A stretch of DNA of 64,000 nt, from assembly GCA_021828185.1 (NCBI GenBank), contig JAKASI010000002.1, forward strand, positions 248,001-312,000, in the 5' to 3' direction. The translations under genes were made by a program, and so were the position numbers. The DNA is from an archaeon (lineage in GTDB: Archaea; Thermoproteota; Nitrososphaeria; Nitrososphaerales; UBA183). Of the stretch, positions 48,866 through 57,144 are shown piece after piece. Position 1 is the stretch's first letter. Every line of letters starts with the position of its first letter. The notes beneath the pieces are model-generated. The model was not told the origin of the DNA. It ran no database searches and was given only the letters and a program-made list of their open reading frames with translations.

Positions 48866-49912
48866 CTAGCTGAACCCCTGCCGAGCGGCGTCCTCATAGG
48901 CGGCCCAGTACGTATCCTGCCCCGACCTGAAGCCCCTGGACCTGTCTCCGTCCATGACTTTGAGGCCCTCCCCTACCTTCACGACTCCGATTTCGGTCAC
49001 CTCTGTCTCTGACCTCTTCAACTTCTTCGTCACGTCGTCGACCTTCCTTGGATTGCAGGTAATGAGCAGAGCTCCCTCTCCCATGGTGACCAGCGGGTCA
49101 ATACCGAAGGCCTTGCAGACCGCGGCAGCCTCCCTCGAGACCGGAATCCTTGCGGCTTCGACCTCGAACCGCTTCCCGGACGCTCCCGCCATCTCGTCGA
49201 GGGCGCCCAGAACTCCTCCTTCGGTGGCGTCGTGCATCGACGTGACCCCCTCTGCCCCCAGCCCTGCCCTCCTCGCGGTTCTTGCGTCGTCGACGGTCGT
49301 GCACAGATTGATCAGAGACCTCGCTCGTCTAGCGACGCCTGGTCCGATTTTGCGCTCGACGTACGCCGGGAAGGAGAGCGCCAGGGACGCCGCCGCCTCG
49401 ATTGCTGCATGCTTGGTCATCAGGATTCGGTCCCCTGCCCTGGCCATCGCCGGGGTGAGGTAGCTCCCCTCCTTTGCGAACCCGATCATCGTGCCAGAGC
49501 CGATGACAGTGTAGCCTCCTCCCGGGTAGGTCCCGGTGTGCCCGGCCGCGATGGCGATTCCGAGCTTCCTGCACTCGGCACCGATGGCCCGGATGTACTC
49601 CTCCCTTTCGCGGGAGTTCATTGCGTGGGGAAAGTTGTAGCTGAATATGGCGAACTCGGGGTCGACTCCGGAAGACGTGAAATCGGAGGCGATGAGATGC
49701 ACGCTCAGCCACCCTGAAAGCTTCATCCCGAACCGAGGGATGGCCGAGACCGGGTCGATGGTCGTAACCATGACATTCCCGTTCCCAAGGGAGACCACGC
49801 CGTTGTCCAACCCTCTAGCCGGACCCACCCGGAGCTTCTTAGAAGGGAAACCAAGGTTGGCATACACGACCTCTTCCATGAAGTCTCTGCTCTCCTTGCC
49901 CCCTGAGGCCAA
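48866..49912 (-). CDS. AIR-synthase/HypE/ThiL superfamily protein
   Basis: The 348-residue protein has the PurM-like two-domain fold: GNGNVMVTTIDPVSAIPRFG (Asp-containing nucleotide site), LIASDFTSSGVDPEFAIFSY, IAAGHTGTYPGGGYTVIGSG and the C-terminal TSMHDATEGGVLGALDEMAG. Family members transfer phosphate or cyclise substrates (PurM, ThiL, HypE, SelD). It lies 9 nt downstream of the ECF S-component gene, which faces an HTH-ThiN regulator, so a thiamine-related role is possible. A hydrogenase maturation role is unlikely here, as no hyp or hydrogenase genes are visible. Confidence 0.78.
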   Translation of the reverse strand: MASGGKESRDFMEEVVYANLGFPSKKLRVGPARGLDNGVVSLGNGNVMVTTIDPVSAIPRFGMKLSGWLSVHLIASDFTSSGVDPEFAIFSYNFPHAMNSREREEYIRAIGAECRKLGIAIAAGHTGTYPGGGYTVIGSGTMIGFAKEGSYLTPAMARAGDRILMTKHAAIEAAASLALSFPAYVERKIGPGVARRARSLINLCTTVDDARTARRAGLGAEGVTSMHDATEGGVLGALDEMAGASGKRFEVEAARIPVSREAAAVCKAFGIDPLVTMGEGALLITCNPRKVDDVTKKLKRSETEVTEIGVVKVGEGLKVMDGDRSRGFRSGQDTYWAAYEDAARQGFS

Positions 49913-49921
49913 AGGCCGCCC

Positions 49922-50488
49922 CTATCCGAACCCGAGCCTTTTGAACGCTGGTGCGGACATCTTGATCAGATATAGCACGACCGGGATGTAGACAAGCTGG
50001 AACATGGTGGTTGGGACGTCCGGGAACGCGGCCCAGAAGGCGGTGACCGCATCGCTGGGTGACCCATACCCGAAGAGACCATAGGCGTAGAACGCCCAAT
50101 CGGCAAGGAAGAAGCCCAAGGTTTCGAAGATGATTGCGGCGGTCATCGCCAGGGCGAGGGCCTTCGTCCCTCTCTTTCTTGCCCAGTAGACGAACAGGAC
50201 CATCGGCCCCGTAGACCAGACCATCCCGAAGGGGTAGATTGGGGAACCTCCTGCCTTGTAGGCGACGTTGAGCGCCTCCCCCAGAAAGCCGCCCATGGCC
50301 GTCGCGCTGAACGACGTAGCGGGATCAGTAAAGTAAGCCAAGGTGAGGAAGACCACCGGAGACCAGATGATCTCGAAAACCGGTGGCGGGAGCGGGATAG
50401 TCATGAAGGTCCCCAAGGCTACGAGGGCTGAGAAGACCGCTATGACCGAAAGAAGGGTGCTGCGGCCTGGGGATCCGTTCTCTCGCAT
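49922..50488 (-). CDS. ECF-transporter S-component-like membrane protein
   Basis: From ATG 50488 (MRENGSPGRSTLLSVIAVFS) the product is 188 residues with five or six membrane helices: FSALVALGTFMTIPLPPP, WSPVVFLTLAYFTD, ATAMGGFLGEALNV and so on, similar to ECF substrate-binding proteins with an early LGTFMTIP turn. A TATA-like ATTTATAACC lies about 45 nt upstream, supporting this start over ATG 50554, which would place the promoter inside the gene. Divergent from an HTH-ThiN regulator, it may take up thiamine or a precursor. Confidence 0.65.
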   Translation of the reverse strand: MRENGSPGRSTLLSVIAVFSALVALGTFMTIPLPPPVFEIIWSPVVFLTLAYFTDPATSFSATAMGGFLGEALNVAYKAGGSPIYPFGMVWSTGPMVLFVYWARKRGTKALALAMTAAIIFETLGFFLADWAFYAYGLFGYGSPSDAVTAFWAAFPDVPTTMFQLVYIPVVLYLIKMSAPAFKRLGFG

Positions 50489-50530
50489 CGAGACATCGGG
50501 GGACTGCACGGCAGAGCGGAAGCGGTGAAG

Positions 50531-50557
50531 GTTATAAATCAGTAAATAAGTCATTTA
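50531..50557. promoter_or_regulatory. divergent promoter with inverted repeat, candidate ThiR operator
   Basis: GTTATAAATC serves as the TATA box for the regulator at 50561 and, read the other way, for the transporter gene. Just after it, TAAAT-AAGTC-ATTTA (50543-50557) forms an inverted repeat overlapping the regulator's likely transcription start. The position would allow one protein to block both promoters. Confidence 0.55.
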
Positions 50558-50560
50558 TGC

Positions 50561-51493
50561 GTGCAGCCTCCTGACGAGTTGATGATGGGCACCTACCTCC
50601 CAGCCATGAGGCAGCTGATAGCAATCCACCTGCGTTCAAGGGGACGATCACAGAACAAGATCTCCTCGATGCTGGGTGTGACCCAGGCTTCAGTCAGCCT
50701 TTACCTCTCGGCTGGCCCGACGAGGGCCTACGACGAGCTCTCCAAGTTCTCCATCGATCGGACCAGAGCAGATCGGGACTCGACTCTACTCGCGGACGAC
50801 CTGACCAGGGGGGCAGTGCACGGGGTCGAGACCCTGAACAGGATCTGGACCGGCCTCCTGGGGGCCGGGGCCGTCTGCCCTGCCCACCGTGACGTGCACC
50901 CTCAACTCGTCGACTGTGACTTCTGCATCAAAGAGTACGGTGGTCGGCAGGGACCCTTGGCCGAAGTGATTTCAGAGGTGGCTGCGGCCGCCAGTCTCTT
51001 AGAAGATTCCCCCGACTTCATCGAGGTGATGCCGGAGGTCTCCGTGAACATCGCCTATGCAGCTCCAGGAGCCTCGACTCCAGGAGAGGTCGTGGCCATC
51101 CCAGGGAGAATCGTCAGGGTGAGGGGGAGGGCCAGAGCCATGCTCCCCCCTGAACCGGGGGCTTCCATCCATATGTCCAAGGTTCTGCTGCTGTCGATGC
51201 GGAGCAGGCCGCAGTTGAGGGCGTGCATCAACGTCCGCTATGATGGCCGGATGGCCAAGGTGCTGAAGAAGGACGGCGTCAGGACGATGAAGATAGGGGA
51301 CTACCCGCGAGGGGGCGACGACCCTACTTCGGACGCGCTGGAGCGGAAGCTCGCTTCGTCGAAGGACGGGTTCGAGGCAATCATCGATGAGGGGGGAGCC
51401 GGGATCGAACCCAACCTGTATCTGTTCGCAAAGGGTCCCCGCGAGGCCGTGGAACTGGCCCTGAAGCTGGCGAGGCTCTACTCAGCGGGTTAA
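50561..51493 (+). CDS. thiR: HTH-ThiN transcriptional regulator (ThiR-like)
   Basis: The 310-residue protein has an N-terminal helix-turn-helix (RSQNKISSMLGVTQASVSLY, about 30-49), a Cys/His linker (CPAHRDVHPQLVDCDFC, about 107-123) and a C-terminal ThiN-like domain (about 150-310: PEVSVNIAYAAPGASTPGEV, AIPGRIVRVRG, GASIHMSKVLL, RACINVRYDG). ThiN domains make or bind thiamine phosphate, and HTH-ThiN proteins are known archaeal thiamine regulators (ThiR). GTG 50561 is about 25 nt after a TATA box. It faces an S-component gene, its likely target. Its end overlaps pyrG by 12 nt. Confidence 0.83.
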   Translation: MQPPDELMMGTYLPAMRQLIAIHLRSRGRSQNKISSMLGVTQASVSLYLSAGPTRAYDELSKFSIDRTRADRDSTLLADDLTRGAVHGVETLNRIWTGLLGAGAVCPAHRDVHPQLVDCDFCIKEYGGRQGPLAEVISEVAAAASLLEDSPDFIEVMPEVSVNIAYAAPGASTPGEVVAIPGRIVRVRGRARAMLPPEPGASIHMSKVLLLSMRSRPQLRACINVRYDGRMAKVLKKDGVRTMKIGDYPRGGDDPTSDALERKLASSKDGFEAIIDEGGAGIEPNLYLFAKGPREAVELALKLARLYSAG

Positions 51494-53125
51494 CGTCCTC
51501 AGCTTCTCTGGCGTCCTCTCCATCTGCCTGGCGCGTCTGACGCACGCCTCCAAGAACGCCACATAGATCGGCTCGGGCCTCTCCGGCCGGCTGATGTACT
51601 CTGGGTGGTATTGCGTCGCCATGTAGAACGGGTGGCCTTCCAGTTCAAGGATCTCGGCCCTCCTGCCATTGTCGCTGAAGGCCGTGTACCTCATCCCCTT
51701 CTCCTCGAACCTCTTCAGGTACTTCTGGTTCAGCTCATACCTGTGCCTGTGCCTCTCCCTTATCTTCTCGGCCCGGTAGATGTCGTAGGCCCTGCTCGGC
51801 TTCGTGAGGAAGACGTCGTGCCCCCCGAGCCTCATGGTCCCGCCGAGGTCGGTCACCTCCCGCTGCTCAGGGAGTAGGTCGATGACCGGGTGGGGTGTCT
51901 CCGGGTCAGCCTCGGTCGTGTTCGCCCCCTTCAATCCGAGGGCGTGCCTCGCGAACGAGACGCTCGCCAGCTGGAAACCGTAGCAGAGCCCGAGGAATGG
52001 GATCCCGGCGACTCTCGCCTCGTTGGCAGCCGCGATCTTCCCTTCAATGCCTCTGCTCCCGAACCCCTGCGGAAGGACGACCCCGTCGTAGGCCTTCATC
52101 AGCTCCAGCTTCGCAGGGTCCTTTTCGATCTCTTCGGACTCGATCCACGATATCCTCGTGCCGGCGCCGTTCACCGCGCCCGCCTGAGAAAGCGCCTGGT
52201 TGACGCTCACATAGCTGTCGGCAAGGTTGGCGTACTTCCCGACCATGGCGATCCTCACCGTCAGGCGGCGGTCTGCAAACCTGTCCGCGACGGCGTTCCA
52301 CCCGCGCATGTCGAGCTTCGTCCGGAGCCCCAACTGCCTGCGTATCGGCTTGAGTATCCCTTCCCTTTCGAGGAGCCGGGGGACCTGATAGATCGACTCG
52401 ACGTCGGGGTCGGAGATCACGCTCTCTACCGGGACGCTGGTGAAAAGAGACACCTTCTCTTTCGTCTCCTGGGGGAGGGCTCTCGTCCCCCTTATCACGA
52501 TGATGTCCGGCTGAATCCCGATCCTCCTCATCTCCTGCACGCTGTGCTGGGTGGGTTTCGTCTTCATCTCCCCGACGACGGAGAGCTCGGGGGCAAGGCT
52601 CACGTGGAGGAACAGGGTCCTGGACGGCCCTTCCTCCATCCTCATCTGCCTGAACGCCTCCAGGAACGGTAGGCTCTCGATGTCCCCGACCGTTCCGCCG
52701 CATTCGACGACCAGGACGTCCACCTCCTCTTTCTCTCCCAGCTCGCGTATTCTTCTCTTGATTTCGTCAGTTATGTGCGGGATAATCTGGACGGATTTCC
52801 CGAGAAACTTCCCCCTCCTTTCGTCGTCGATGACCTTCTTGTAGATCTGGCCGGTGGTGATGTTGTTTGCCTTCGTCATGTCCCGGTTCAGGAACCGTTC
52901 GTAGTTCCCGATGTCCATGTCGGTCTCCCCGCCGTCGTCGGTGACGAAGACCTCTCCGTGGGTGTAGGGGTTCATCGTGCCGGCGTCGAAGTTGAGATAG
53001 GGGTCGATCTTCAGGGAGGTGACCTCGGCCCCCGACAGCTGCAGGAGCTTGGCTACCGAGGAGGTGATTATGCCCTTGCCCAGCCCGGACATCACCCCTC
53101 CGGTCACGAACAGATACTTGGGCAT
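51482..53125 (-). CDS. pyrG: CTP synthase
   Basis: The 547-residue protein aminates UTP to CTP. It opens [20 protein letters not shown] (synthetase P-loop), followed by [20 protein letters not shown] and [20 protein letters not shown]. The C-terminal class I glutaminase has [15 protein letters not shown] with the catalytic Cys and [10 protein letters not shown] with the His-Glu. Length matches the family. The start ATG 53125 has an upstream GAGGAGG about 11 nt away, one of the few clear Shine-Dalgarno sites in the window, in keeping with a leadered mRNA. Confidence 0.96.
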   Translation of the reverse strand: MPKYLFVTGGVMSGLGKGIITSSVAKLLQLSGAEVTSLKIDPYLNFDAGTMNPYTHGEVFVTDDGGETDMDIGNYERFLNRDMTKANNITTGQIYKKVIDDERRGKFLGKSVQIIPHITDEIKRRIRELGEKEEVDVLVVECGGTVGDIESLPFLEAFRQMRMEEGPSRTLFLHVSLAPELSVVGEMKTKPTQHSVQEMRRIGIQPDIIVIRGTRALPQETKEKVSLFTSVPVESVISDPDVESIYQVPRLLEREGILKPIRRQLGLRTKLDMRGWNAVADRFADRRLTVRIAMVGKYANLADSYVSVNQALSQAGAVNGAGTRISWIESEEIEKDPAKLELMKAYDGVVLPQGFGSRGIEGKIAAANEARVAGIPFLGLCYGFQLASVSFARHALGLKGANTTEADPETPHPVIDLLPEQREVTDLGGTMRLGGHDVFLTKPSRAYDIYRAEKIRERHRHRYELNQKYLKRFEEKGMRYTAFSDNGRRAEILELEGHPFYMATQYHPEYISRPERPEPIYVAFLEACVRRARQMERTPEKLRTLTR

Positions 53126-53504
53126 CTACAAGCCTCCTCGCAAGAACGCACTTTCGTTGCGGGTGGCCTGAGGACCCCCCCTGGCGGGCAGGCGCCCGGC
53201 CGACGGAGAAGCCGAAGGATGGCGGGGCAAGTATGGGGATGCTGTCCTCAGAGAAATAAACCCTTTCCCAGAACGCATCCGAACAAGATCAGACGGCCAG
53301 GACTCCCTCGATTCGAAGGTCTCAGCGGCACTTGGCTTCTGTCCTTGGCAAGGCGTCGTTCACAGACTATGGTCGAGGTAATGCCGGGGATAGCCGACCT
53401 ATGCCGCCTCCGGGACGATTTCGCTGGACATCCTGCCAGGACGGACCCGGGCCCGTTCGCGGTCAGGAACGGCGTCGGCGGGGCGAGAAGGCAGTCTTTC
53501 GGCG
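53126..53504. other. gene-free stretch, pyrG leader and unassigned DNA
   Basis: No frame here has coding character. On the minus strand a TATA-like GGTTTATTTC (about 53253-53263) would give pyrG a leader of about 100 nt. An 8-bp inverted repeat, CTGAGGAC (53168-53175) and GTCCTCAG (53244-53251), flanks GC-rich sequence with smaller hairpins. The remainder (53270-53504) shows nothing I can name. Confidence 0.4.
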
Positions 53505-54071
53505 CTATTTGCTGTAGCCTTTGGCCGCGGCTTCTATGTCCTTTTCCAGCCGGGAGACCGAGTCCCTTGAGGACGATATGAGGGTCCCGAGGCTGTCGAT
53601 GTCTTCCTTGGCCCCCTCCATGGCCTCCGTGTACTTCTTCAGCTGCTCCCCCAGGGAAGAGACCCTGCCATCCGATGGCGCATGCCTTGCCAGGAACTCC
53701 ATCATCGGAGCCTGTTCCTCTTTCAGAGAGCTCCATGCGGCGTCATACTGGGCTTTCACTTCTGCGAATTTTCTGCTGTCGTTTTCCAGTTTTTCCCTGA
53801 AGTCCTTCAGCTGTGCCCTCGCGGTGTGCAGTGCAACGTTTGCGAATCTCTTCTGCGTTCCCGACGACCCCAGCTGTATGACGAGGTCTCGGAGCACTTC
53901 GGGCTTGTACAGCTGAGTGGCCGCTTCGATGTTGCGCCTCACCTCGGCTGCGGACTCTGCAAGTCTGGACGGGAGGAGGGTGTCGACTCTGACCTGGGAA
54001 ATCAGGGCATCTATGGTGTCTACGGGCTCCTTCCCCGCCAGGACCTGCGGCTTTCGTATGAACCCCATCAA
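53505..54071 (-). CDS. coiled-coil protein of unknown function
   Basis: The 188-residue protein (MMGFIRKPQVLAGKEPVDTI) is nearly all helix: SAAEVRRNIEAATQLYKPEV, HTARAQLKDFREKLENDSRK, FAEVKAQYDAAWSSLKEEQA and EQLKKYTEAMEGAKEDIDSL. A role like ESCRT-III/CdvB was considered because of the helical hairpin, but no CdvB signature or MIM motif is visible. No membrane segment is seen. An upstream AAAGGAGAGGG supports translation from ATG 54071 or 54068. Confidence 0.6.
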   Translation of the reverse strand: MMGFIRKPQVLAGKEPVDTIDALISQVRVDTLLPSRLAESAAEVRRNIEAATQLYKPEVLRDLVIQLGSSGTQKRFANVALHTARAQLKDFREKLENDSRKFAEVKAQYDAAWSSLKEEQAPMMEFLARHAPSDGRVSSLGEQLKKYTEAMEGAKEDIDSLGTLISSSRDSVSRLEKDIEAAAKGYSK

Positions 54072-54123
54072 CCGGCCCTCTCCTTTCTTCTCTTTTGTAA
54101 CTTCAACTTCGGTCGTTCTGCTC

Positions 54124-54366
54124 GACCCTCACTTCGTCAGTTGATGGCCCCGTATGTATGTGTATTGGAGCGGGCCCTGGCAGGTCCGCGGGCAGGGCAC
54201 CGGGTCCGGCCGACGTGCCCACCAGCTGGTGCTGCCGAGGGTGACGTAAAAGCGGGTTCGGCGGAGGAAACTGTGTAGGTGAATGGAAACGCCCCGGGTC
54301 TGAGCTGCCGCAAGTCCGCCGACTGTTCGTCGGCCTCCGGACAGAGAGGGCCCGGAGCCGAGGGTC
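54124..54366 (+). ncRNA. candidate structured RNA between two minus-strand genes
   Basis: The 294-nt gap has no coding frame but is bounded by complementary ends, GACCCTC (54124-54130) and GAGGGTC (54360-54366). Inside are strong hairpins such as GCCGAC-TGTTC-GTCGGC and a competing one between CTCCGG and CCGGAG near the right end. TTTTGTAACTT at about 54100-54110 could be its promoter on the plus strand. I could not match RNase P, SRP RNA or a known riboswitch. The hairpins could instead be a terminator region for the PhoU-like gene. Confidence 0.25.
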
Positions 54367-55355
54367 TAGGAGACCTGCTGGGTTATGACCGCCAGGTCCG
54401 AGACGTCGACCAGCAGCCTGCTTACCCTTTCGAGGGAGGCCAGTATCTCCGCGGTCGCCGCGCTGTCCCCTTCGGTCTTCTTGGCCACCGAGGCGAGGGT
54501 CTGGGAGACCTCCTGAGCCATGGAGGCCACCTGCTTGCTGATTGTCCTCGGCCTCCCTGCCCGCCGCGAGATGAACCCCTGGGTGGCGAGCTCGTTCATC
54601 TTCTTCAGCTTCGTGACGCAGGCCGCGTACTCCTGGGACGCCCTTTTCGCTCCGAGCCCGCCAAGGAGCTTGCGGGAGAGCTCGCCCACGGCGTCCCCGA
54701 TGCTCTCCAGGAAGCTGGCAAGGACCCGGTAGTCCAAGAGGTCCACAGGAGAGAGCCCATATCGCTCCGCGACCTCCGGCCTCACCACCGCGGCCCTGGT
54801 CGCCCTGACGAGGAGGAAGTAGAGGCGGTCGACCTCGTCGTCGCGCTCCCCCACCAGTGTCAGGAGCTTGCCGTCCCCCCGCGTTAGCGCCTCGGCCACG
54901 TCCTTCAGCATGCCGTCAAGGAGCCCCGACATCCTCCTCACGAGGGTCTCAGGGATAATCGCCCTCTCTTCGAGCAGGAACTGCATGGAGATCTTCCTCG
55001 AATCTTCGTCGAGTATCTCCAGGCCCACGAGCCTCCCGAGGGCCGTCTTTATGCCTGCCCTGTCTTCGCGGGTTATCGTCTTCGCGCCGACTATCCTGAT
55101 CTTGTCGAACCCGAGGAGGTAGGCCCCTGTCAGGTCGTTGGTCACTTCTCCGATGTCGTCCCCCGGATAGTCGACGACGATTTCCTTCTGTTCATCTTCG
55201 GCTCCCTCCCGGGGGCTCACGAGGAGTTTCCTCGGGGAGATCTCTTCGACTGAAAACTCGGCGCCCTTCTTGATTCCGTTCTTCCTGATCCACTCCTTCG
55301 GAAGGGAGACCAGGATGGTCCCCTTCCCCATTTCGATCGCTTTCCTGGAAGGCAC
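54366..55355 (-). CDS. PhoU-like protein with N-terminal AbrB/SpoVT domain
   Basis: From GTG 55355 (VPSRKAIEMGKGTILVSLPK) the protein is 329 residues: an AbrB-type DNA-binding swapped hairpin (1-50, SLPKEWIRKNGIKKGAEFSV), then two PhoU-like helical bundles (MSGLLDGMLKDVAEALTRGD, DEVDRLYFLLVRATRAAV, FLESIGDAVGELSRKLLGGL). Such fusions are archaeal regulators linked with phosphate homeostasis. No pst or pit transporter gene is near, so the target is unknown. GTAAATAG at about 55392-55399 is a fitting TATA box. The frame is open to 55499, but that part lacks coding character. Confidence 0.85.
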   Translation of the reverse strand: MPSRKAIEMGKGTILVSLPKEWIRKNGIKKGAEFSVEEISPRKLLVSPREGAEDEQKEIVVDYPGDDIGEVTNDLTGAYLLGFDKIRIVGAKTITREDRAGIKTALGRLVGLEILDEDSRKISMQFLLEERAIIPETLVRRMSGLLDGMLKDVAEALTRGDGKLLTLVGERDDEVDRLYFLLVRATRAAVVRPEVAERYGLSPVDLLDYRVLASFLESIGDAVGELSRKLLGGLGAKRASQEYAACVTKLKKMNELATQGFISRRAGRPRTISKQVASMAQEVSQTLASVAKKTEGDSAATAEILASLERVSRLLVDVSDLAVITQQVS

Positions 55356-55393
55356 GCCTCTCCGTCCCCGGAGGCGATTCTCTTTACTTCTAT

Positions 55394-55930
55394 TTACCCT
55401 TGCTCGGCCGCAAGGTCGAACGGACCCCTCCCCAGGTGCCCCAGGAGGTCCGACGCGCCGATCTTGAAGACTGCGTTCGGGGTCCCTGCAGCCGCCCACA
55501 CCTGGCTGAACCTCCTCAGTGAAGCGTCCGGGTAGACCAGGACCTCGGCCCCGTGCGGAAACGGGGGGACTCCACCGATCGGGAAGCCGGTCCTCTCCTT
55601 CACCTCGTTGGGGGTCGCAACCCGCATCACCTCCCCTGTCTCCCTGGCAAGCTTGGCTGGGTCAACCTTCTTGTCTCCAGAGATTATCACGACCGCGGTT
55701 CCCGCGCCGACCAAGACCACGCTCTTCGCTATCTCTGCCACCGAGCACCCCAGGGCCCGGGCGGCCAGCGCAGAGCTCCTGGTGCTCTCGTCGAACTGGC
55801 GCAGCTCGACCTTCAGCCCCGACTTCGAAAGGTACTCGGCGACCCTCTCCCTGCTCCCCGTTGCCGACCTACTGCACCCGGGGTGGTCTGTTGACCTGTC
55901 TGTTGACCGCCTCGGCCAGGTAGTGCCCAC
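55394..55930 (-). CDS. YbaK/ProX-type aminoacyl-tRNA deacylase
   Basis: The protein is a YbaK/EbsC domain: RVAEYLSKSGLKVELRQFDE, SVAEIAKSVVLVGAGTAVVI, the lysine-containing SGDKKVDPAKLARETGEVMR, and TGFPIGGVPPFPHGAEVLVY. Members hydrolyse mischarged tRNA, such as Cys- or Ala-tRNA-Pro. No ATG, GTG or TTG lies just before the domain; the nearest in-frame starts are GTG 55930 and ATG 55948, inside the upstream MIP18 gene, so an overlap of about 60 nt is required. The two genes are probably co-transcribed. Confidence 0.82.
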   Translation of the reverse strand: MGTTWPRRSTDRSTDHPGCSRSATGSRERVAEYLSKSGLKVELRQFDESTRSSALAARALGCSVAEIAKSVVLVGAGTAVVIISGDKKVDPAKLARETGEVMRVATPNEVKERTGFPIGGVPPFPHGAEVLVYPDASLRRFSQVWAAAGTPNAVFKIGASDLLGHLGRGPFDLAAEQG

Positions 55931-56174
55931 GGAGGGTGACCCTAGCATCGGCGACTCCAGGGACCGAGAGCAGCCCTGCCTTGATGTCACTCGCAATCTT
56001 CAGGGCGAACATCGGCGGACAGAACGGGGCGGTCAGGTGGAACTCCAGGTCCACGGACCCTCCGCTGACAGTCAGCTTGTCGATGAGCTTGAGGTCGGTG
56101 ATGGGCCGTCCCAGCTCGGGGTCCATGATCTTCGCCATGGCGGAGTCGATGGCAGACTCGTCGACCTGGGACAA
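55869..56174 (-). CDS. MIP18/DUF59 family iron-sulfur assembly protein
   Basis: The 101-residue protein fits the MIP18 (PaaD/SufT) fold: AIDSAMAKIMDPELGRPITD, LKLIDKLTVSGGSVDLEFHL and TAPFCPPMFALKIASDIKAG, with the conserved Cys in PFCPP. Such proteins help deliver iron-sulfur clusters. It starts with TTG 56174, about 25 nt after GGATAAATAAGC on the minus strand, so the mRNA is probably leaderless. Confidence 0.85.
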   Translation of the reverse strand: MSQVDESAIDSAMAKIMDPELGRPITDLKLIDKLTVSGGSVDLEFHLTAPFCPPMFALKIASDIKAGLLSVPGVADARVTLRGHYLAEAVNRQVNRPPRVQ

Positions 56175-56196
56175 GGCTGGACTGCGATTTTGCTCA

Positions 56197-56208
56197 ATTG
56201 CTTATTTA
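56197..56208. promoter_or_regulatory. divergent TATA region between MIP18 and MarC genes
   Basis: GCTTATTTATCC is AT-rich on both strands and lies about 25-30 nt from the TTG starts at 56174 (minus) and 56239 (plus). One block appears to serve both leaderless promoters. Confidence 0.55.
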
Positions 56209-56238
56209 TCCGTTTGGTCGGCGCAGGACGTTGAAGCA

Positions 56239-56859
56239 TTGTCGCTGATTTCGTCATTCTTCGCGTTCGACATCGCTCTGTTCTTCGAGGCTTTCGTCCT
56301 CCTCTTCGCTGTGGTCGACGCGGTCGGCACCGTCCCCATCTTCATCGGGCTGACAGAGGGGGTCACGGAGGACCGGAGGCACATCGTCAGACAGGCCGTG
56401 ATAATCTCAACTGTGATACTCGTGCTGTTCGCCCTCTTCGGGTGGCTCATCTTCGAAATCTTCGGGATAACCATCAACGACTTCCGCGTCGCCGGGGGGA
56501 TAATCCTCTTCATCGTCGCGGTCGACCACCTCCAGGGGGATGAGGAGCGGTCCAGGGGGCTGGAGCCTTCGGACATCGCGGCGTTCCCTCTGGCGACCCC
56601 CCTGCTCGCAGGCCCGGGAGCCATCTCTACGGTGATCATCATCTCCGCTTCACCCTACAGTCCTTTCCTGGCCCTGGTCGTCATCGCCTGCAACGCCGTC
56701 CTCTCCTACGTGGTCCTCTCGAGCTCCGAATGGGTCAGGAGAGCCATGGGGAAGAACGGGACGATAGCCCTCTCAAGGATAACGGCGCTGCTCATTGCCG
56801 CGCTCGCCGTGTCTTTCATAGCCACAGGGATAACTGGGCTGTTCCCCGGGATCCGGTGA
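56239..56859 (+). CDS. MarC-family membrane protein
   Basis: From TTG 56239 (LSLISSFFAFDIALFFEAFV) the product is 206 residues with six membrane helices and family motifs: LFAVVDAVGTVPIFIGLTEG, IFGITINDFRVAGGIILFIV and PLATPLLAGPGAISTVIII. MarC proteins are ubiquitous integral membrane proteins without a firm role. The acylphosphatase gene follows 5 nt after the stop. Confidence 0.9.
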   Translation: MSLISSFFAFDIALFFEAFVLLFAVVDAVGTVPIFIGLTEGVTEDRRHIVRQAVIISTVILVLFALFGWLIFEIFGITINDFRVAGGIILFIVAVDHLQGDEERSRGLEPSDIAAFPLATPLLAGPGAISTVIIISASPYSPFLALVVIACNAVLSYVVLSSSEWVRRAMGKNGTIALSRITALLIAALAVSFIATGITGLFPGIR

Positions 56860-56864
56860 GGGCG

Positions 56865-57137
56865 ATGGCGACCGCGGTCCGGGTCAGGATAAGGGGGCTT
56901 GTGCATGGGGTGTCGTTCCGCTCGAGCATGGCGCAGATGGCAGCCAACCTGGGAGTAAGGGGGTGGGTGAGGAACCTTCCGGACGGCTCGGTGGAGGCTT
57001 TCCTCGAAGGGGACGAGGGGAACGTCAGGAAGATTCTGGACTGGGCCAGGTCTGGTCCTCCGAGGGCGCGGGTCGACAAGCTCGACGTGGTGTCTGCGGC
57101 CCCCAGGAACCACCGCGACTTCCGCATTCACGGCTAG
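56865..57137 (+). CDS. acyP: acylphosphatase
   Basis: The 90-residue protein opens VRVRIRGLVHGVSFRSSMAQ and contains GVRGWVRNLPDGSVEAFLEG. The arginine of VSFR and the asparagine of WVRNLPDG are the catalytic pair of acylphosphatases, which hydrolyse carboxyl-phosphate bonds. GVSFR instead of GVGFR-type wording is within family variation. Start ATG 56865 is 5 nt after the MarC stop. Confidence 0.93.
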   Translation: MATAVRVRIRGLVHGVSFRSSMAQMAANLGVRGWVRNLPDGSVEAFLEGDEGNVRKILDWARSGPPRARVDKLDVVSAAPRNHRDFRIHG

Positions 57138-57144
57138 GGTATTC

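Noticed and set aside
53505..54071. CdvB/ESCRT-III cell-division protein
   Set aside because: Helical content is similar, but no family signature, MIM motif or cdvA/cdvC neighbour is seen.
54124..54366. RNase P RNA or SRP RNA
   Set aside because: A GGAGGAAAC string and an ACAGAG string occur, but in the wrong order and spacing for RNase P; no SRP helix-8 motif is found.
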